Translations under genes and position numbers: made by a program
The notes under the pieces: model-generated
The model's input: the letters and a program-made list of their open reading frames with translations, nothing else
The model's database searches: none
What the model was told of the DNA's origin: nothing
In this document: piece after piece, positions 5,002-7,129 of the stretch
Numbering within the stretch: the stretch's first letter is position 1
Layout of the letters: every line of letters begins with the position of its first letter
Origin: Candidatus Kappaea frigidicola
GTDB lineage: Bacteria; Omnitrophota; Gorgyraeia; JAGLLT01
Assembly: GCA_030765555.1 (NCBI GenBank)
Contig: JAVCCI010000045.1
Coordinates: 1 to 7,129 of the forward strand
Reading direction: 5' to 3'
Length of the DNA: 7,129 bases

Positions 5002-6879
5002 CTATAAACCTACTAATTGCTTTACCTGTTCACCATCGAGTATTTCTTCTTCTTTTAGCTTTTCAGCCAATTTTTTCAATTCTTCTTTGTGCTGGCTCAA
5101 AATAGATTTCGCCCTCAAGTAAGCTCCATCTATAATTGATTTCACTTCACTATCAATCAATCTGGCTGTTTCATCGCTGTAATTTTTTACTTCTGCAATA
5201 TCACGTCCTAAAAATATATTATCCCGCCTATGACCCAAAGTTAAATGTCCTAGCTTCTTGCTCATTCCAAATTCACAAACCATTCTGCGAGCAATTTGAG
5301 AAGCAACCTCTAAATCATTCTGCGCCCCTGTTGATAGCTCACCAAAAGCCACTTCTTCGCTTACTCGGCCACCCAGAAGAACTACCAATCTCCCCAATAA
5401 CTCCTTTTGAGTTATAATATACCTATCTTCAAGGGGCAGCTGAAGAGTATAGCCTAATGCATTTGCTCCTCTAGGAATGATTGATACTTTATGTAAGGGA
5501 TCAACTTCGTCAATCAACAGAGCCAATAAAGCGTGGCCTGATTCATGATAAGCCACCAATGATTTTTCATAATCACTAATTACCCTGGACTTTCTTTCTG
5601 GTCCTGCCATAACTCTTTCTATAGCTGCTTCCATTTCCTCAAGTTCTACCGCTTTCTTATTATTTCTAGCTGCTAAAAGAGCAGCCTCATTAATCAAATT
5701 CGCTAAATCAGCTCCTGAAAAACCTGGCGTACGCCTAGCAATTAAAGCTAAGTTAACATCTGGTTTTAGCTTAATACCTCTAGCGTGTACTTTAAGAATA
5801 GCTTCTCTACCTTTTATATCTGGTCTATCAACAACAATCTGTCTGTCAAATCGTCCCGGCCTTAATAGAGCCGGATCTAATACATCAGGTCGGTTAGTTG
5901 CAGCAATTAGGATAACCCCCTCCTGAGTATTAAAACCATCCATTTCAGATAAAAGCTGATTCAGAGTCTGTTCTCTCTCGTCATGCCCACCGCCAATACC
6001 CGAAAACCGCTGTCTGCCAACAGCATCAATTTCATCTATAAATATAATTCCACCTTTACCACTTAGCTTGGCCGACTTTTTAGCTTTATCAAATAAATCC
6101 CTTACACGCGAAGCTCCTACACCTACAAACATCTCAACAAAATTTGAACCACTTATACTAAAAAAAGGAACTCCTGCTTCACCACTAACAGCTTTAGCCA
6201 ATAAAGTTTTACCGCACCCAGGAGGGCCCATTAAAAGTATACCTTTAGGAATTTTCCCACCCAGACGCTGAAATTTCTTGGGATCTTTTAAGAATTCAAT
6301 TATTTCCTGTAGCTCTTCTTTGGCTTCATTTACACCAGCCACATCAGCAAAGGTAATATTTATTCGGCTACCAGTGTTTAATTGAGGCCGGCTCTGACCA
6401 AAGGAGAATATCTTTTTGCCTTCTTGGGCTGCTTTCCTAATAAAGAAAAACCAGAAAATAAAAATAAGGATTACCATTGGAGCTGCTCCAATAAGGATTT
6501 GCGCAAGTAAATTTGGAGCTTTTACATCAAATTTCTTACCATCAATGTTTTCCTTAAGCAGATTAACTAATTCCGGATCATTCTTGGGAACTATAACTCT
6601 AAAATTAGTGCCGTTAGTAAATTTTCCTAATATTACCCCATCATCCTGCTGCAAAGTAACTGATTCTATGCGCTGGGTTTCATTATTGTTGGCCACAATA
6701 CTGAAGAATTCACCATATGTTAGTTGTTCTTCCGTAAAATAGGCACGATTTAGGTAAAAAAAACTAAACAACATTGCAATCACAAGTATAATAATAGTGG
6801 CATTATTCTGCACCTTAGGTAATTGCTTATTGCTTCTTTTTTTGCGTGGTTTTTTAGTACTTTTTAATTGATTTGCCAT
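5002..6879 (-). CDS. ftsH: ATP-dependent zinc metalloprotease FtsH
   Basis: FtsH is a membrane-anchored hexameric AAA+ protease that removes misassembled membrane proteins and short-lived regulators. The 625 residues are a normal length and every functional motif is present. A basic tail (1-26) leads into a membrane segment at about 27-46, an outer domain follows, and a second membrane segment lies at about 124-147. The AAA module has Walker A GPPGCGKT at 218-225, the pore loop FVG at 251-253, Walker B IIFIDEID at 278-285 and the second region of homology ATNRPDVLDPALLRPGRFDR at 327-346 with arginine fingers 340 and 343. The zinc site is HESGH at 445-449, with Asp522 in STGAQNDLEVAS as the likely third ligand. 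It is the first gene after the only visible promoter, with GAGGAAG six to eight bases before the ATG. Adjacency to tilS is conserved in many bacteria. Confidence 0.98.
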   Translation of the reverse strand: MANQLKSTKKPRKKRSNKQLPKVQNNATIIILVIAMLFSFFYLNRAYFTEEQLTYGEFFSIVANNNETQRIESVTLQQDDGVILGKFTNGTNFRVIVPKNDPELVNLLKENIDGKKFDVKAPNLLAQILIGAAPMVILIFIFWFFFIRKAAQEGKKIFSFGQSRPQLNTGSRINITFADVAGVNEAKEELQEIIEFLKDPKKFQRLGGKIPKGILLMGPPGCGKTLLAKAVSGEAGVPFFSISGSNFVEMFVGVGASRVRDLFDKAKKSAKLSGKGGIIFIDEIDAVGRQRFSGIGGGHDEREQTLNQLLSEMDGFNTQEGVILIAATNRPDVLDPALLRPGRFDRQIVVDRPDIKGREAILKVHARGIKLKPDVNLALIARRTPGFSGADLANLINEAALLAARNNKKAVELEEMEAAIERVMAGPERKSRVISDYEKSLVAYHESGHALLALLIDEVDPLHKVSIIPRGANALGYTLQLPLEDRYIITQKELLGRLVVLLGGRVSEEVAFGELSTGAQNDLEVASQIARRMVCEFGMSKKLGHLTLGHRRDNIFLGRDIAEVKNYSDETARLIDSEVKSIIDGAYLRAKSILSQHKEELKKLAEKLKEEEILDGEQVKQLVGL

Positions 6880-6882
6880 AAA

Positions 6883-6890
6883 CTTCCTCT
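6883..6890 (-). promoter_or_regulatory. Ribosome binding site of ftsH
   Basis: AGAGGAAG on the minus strand lies three bases before the ATG at 6879. It supports that start and with it the basic N-terminal extension of FtsH. Confidence 0.65.
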
Positions 6891-6910
6891 CTTAAAATAA
6901 GTTTGTCTTG

Positions 6911-6939
6911 ATTATATCAAAATAATATTAGATAAGCAA
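6911..6939 (-). promoter_or_regulatory. Predicted sigma-70/SigA-type extended -10 promoter for the ftsH operon
   Basis: In the only real gap between genes, the minus strand has a perfect TATAAT at 6911-6916 preceded by TG at 6918-6919 with one base between, the extended -10 pattern. A weak -35 candidate, TTGCTT, at 6934-6939 is 17 bases away; it matches only three of six consensus bases, so the extended -10 probably does most of the work. Transcription would begin near 6904, leaving a leader of about 25 bases before ftsH, too short for a riboswitch. The region is AT-rich, so chance matches are possible, but spacing and position fit well. Confidence 0.65.
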
Positions 6940-6948
6940 TAGAAAACC

Positions 6949-7129
6949 TCAAAGATAGGTAATTTTTAGCTTGAGAATTCGAAGAGTATCTTTTTTCACT
7001 TTGTAGTCCTCTGATATCCTAAAACCAGCCACCCAGATAATATTCTCATCATCAGTAATCAGTGGAGTATTGTCTCTTTGAGAAAGGGGCACTTTTAAAT
7101 CAATAAAAAAGCGTTTAAGGCTTTTATTA
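6949..7129 (-). CDS. tilS: tRNA(Ile)-lysidine synthase TilS, C-terminal part (partial)
   Basis: The last 59 codons of a gene entering from the window edge. TilS attaches lysine to the wobble cytidine of the AUA-reading tRNA-Ile, which changes both its charging and its decoding. The visible part is the C-terminal domain: SLKRFFIDLKVPLSQRD, then TPLI, IIWVAGFRIS and a closing KVKKDTLRILKLKI stretch. This closely follows the family's usual pattern of a K-x-L-K-x-F-F-I-D helix, an R-D-x-x-P-L turn and a strand with W-V-x-G-x-R-I-S. It ends in TGA at 6949-6951. The catalytic N-terminal PP-loop domain lies outside the window. No hairpin-plus-T-run terminator follows, so readthrough into ftsH is possible. 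tilS directly before ftsH, without the hpt gene found between them in Bacillus, is a recognised arrangement. Confidence 0.88.
   Translation of the reverse strand, partial: NKSLKRFFIDLKVPLSQRDNTPLITDDENIIWVAGFRISEDYKVKKDTLRILKLKITYL

Noticed and set aside
5533..5547. FtsH zinc motif HESGH instead of HEAGH
   Set aside because: Serine at this position fits the general HExxH pattern and is, to my knowledge, a common FtsH variant. All zinc ligands are present.
98..6879. A hidden defence, mobile or otherwise novel system
   Set aside because: Every complete gene belongs to a known housekeeping family, and there are no repeats, transposase-like frames, att-like sequences or gene-free regions that could hold one.
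6880..6948. Possible terminator or riboswitch in the tilS-ftsH gap
   Set aside because: The gap is only 69 bases, with no GC-rich hairpin followed by a T-run and a predicted leader of about 25 bases, too short for a riboswitch.

Overview
The window is a compact, AT-rich bacterial housekeeping operon with every gene on the minus strand, so it reads from high to low coordinates: 3' end of tilS (cut by the window edge), ftsH, folP, cdaA, a one-domain ybbR/cdaR, glmM, pdxJ, acpS, and the 5' end of nnrD (cut by the other edge). All seven complete genes have clear family signatures, and the two partial genes are recognisable from their end motifs. I see no RNA genes, mobile elements, CRISPR arrays or terminators, and no gene-free stretch over 300 bases.

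Layout. The only real intergenic gap is the 69 bases between tilS and ftsH. It holds an extended -10 promoter (TGnTATAAT) with a poor -35 box, 17 bases apart, and an ftsH ribosome site. Downstream the genes are 10 to 12 bases apart or overlap: folP/cdaA, pdxJ/acpS and acpS/nnrD share an ATGA stop-start, glmM/pdxJ overlap by 13 bases, and cdaA/ybbR overlap by 20. This indicates one polycistronic message with translational coupling.

How the genes work together. cdaA, ybbR and glmM form the conserved c-di-AMP synthase, membrane regulator and phosphoglucosamine mutase module, which in other bacteria links c-di-AMP to peptidoglycan precursor supply. FtsH is a membrane quality-control protease. FolP (folate), PdxJ (vitamin B6), AcpS (acyl carrier protein activation) and NnrD (repair of damaged NAD(P)H) are cofactor-related enzymes. 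The set is growth-linked housekeeping, not an accessory island.

Organism. The order ftsH-folP-cdaA-ybbR-glmM-pdxJ-acpS-nnrD resembles, from memory, that in Geobacter-like Desulfobacterota and some candidate phyla. The DXP-dependent PdxJ argues against most Bacillota, although tilS-ftsH adjacency and the cdaA module are also found there. The low GC would be unusual for Geobacter. An uncultured lineage such as Omnitrophota or a relative is plausible, but this is inference.

I found no previously undescribed system. The points worth a second look are small departures in conserved motifs (DGG instead of DGA in CdaA, SASHNL instead of SASHNP in GlmM), the single-domain YbbR, the roughly 135-residue N-terminal part of FolP, a basic N-terminal extension on FtsH, and overlapping signals at the gene junctions.
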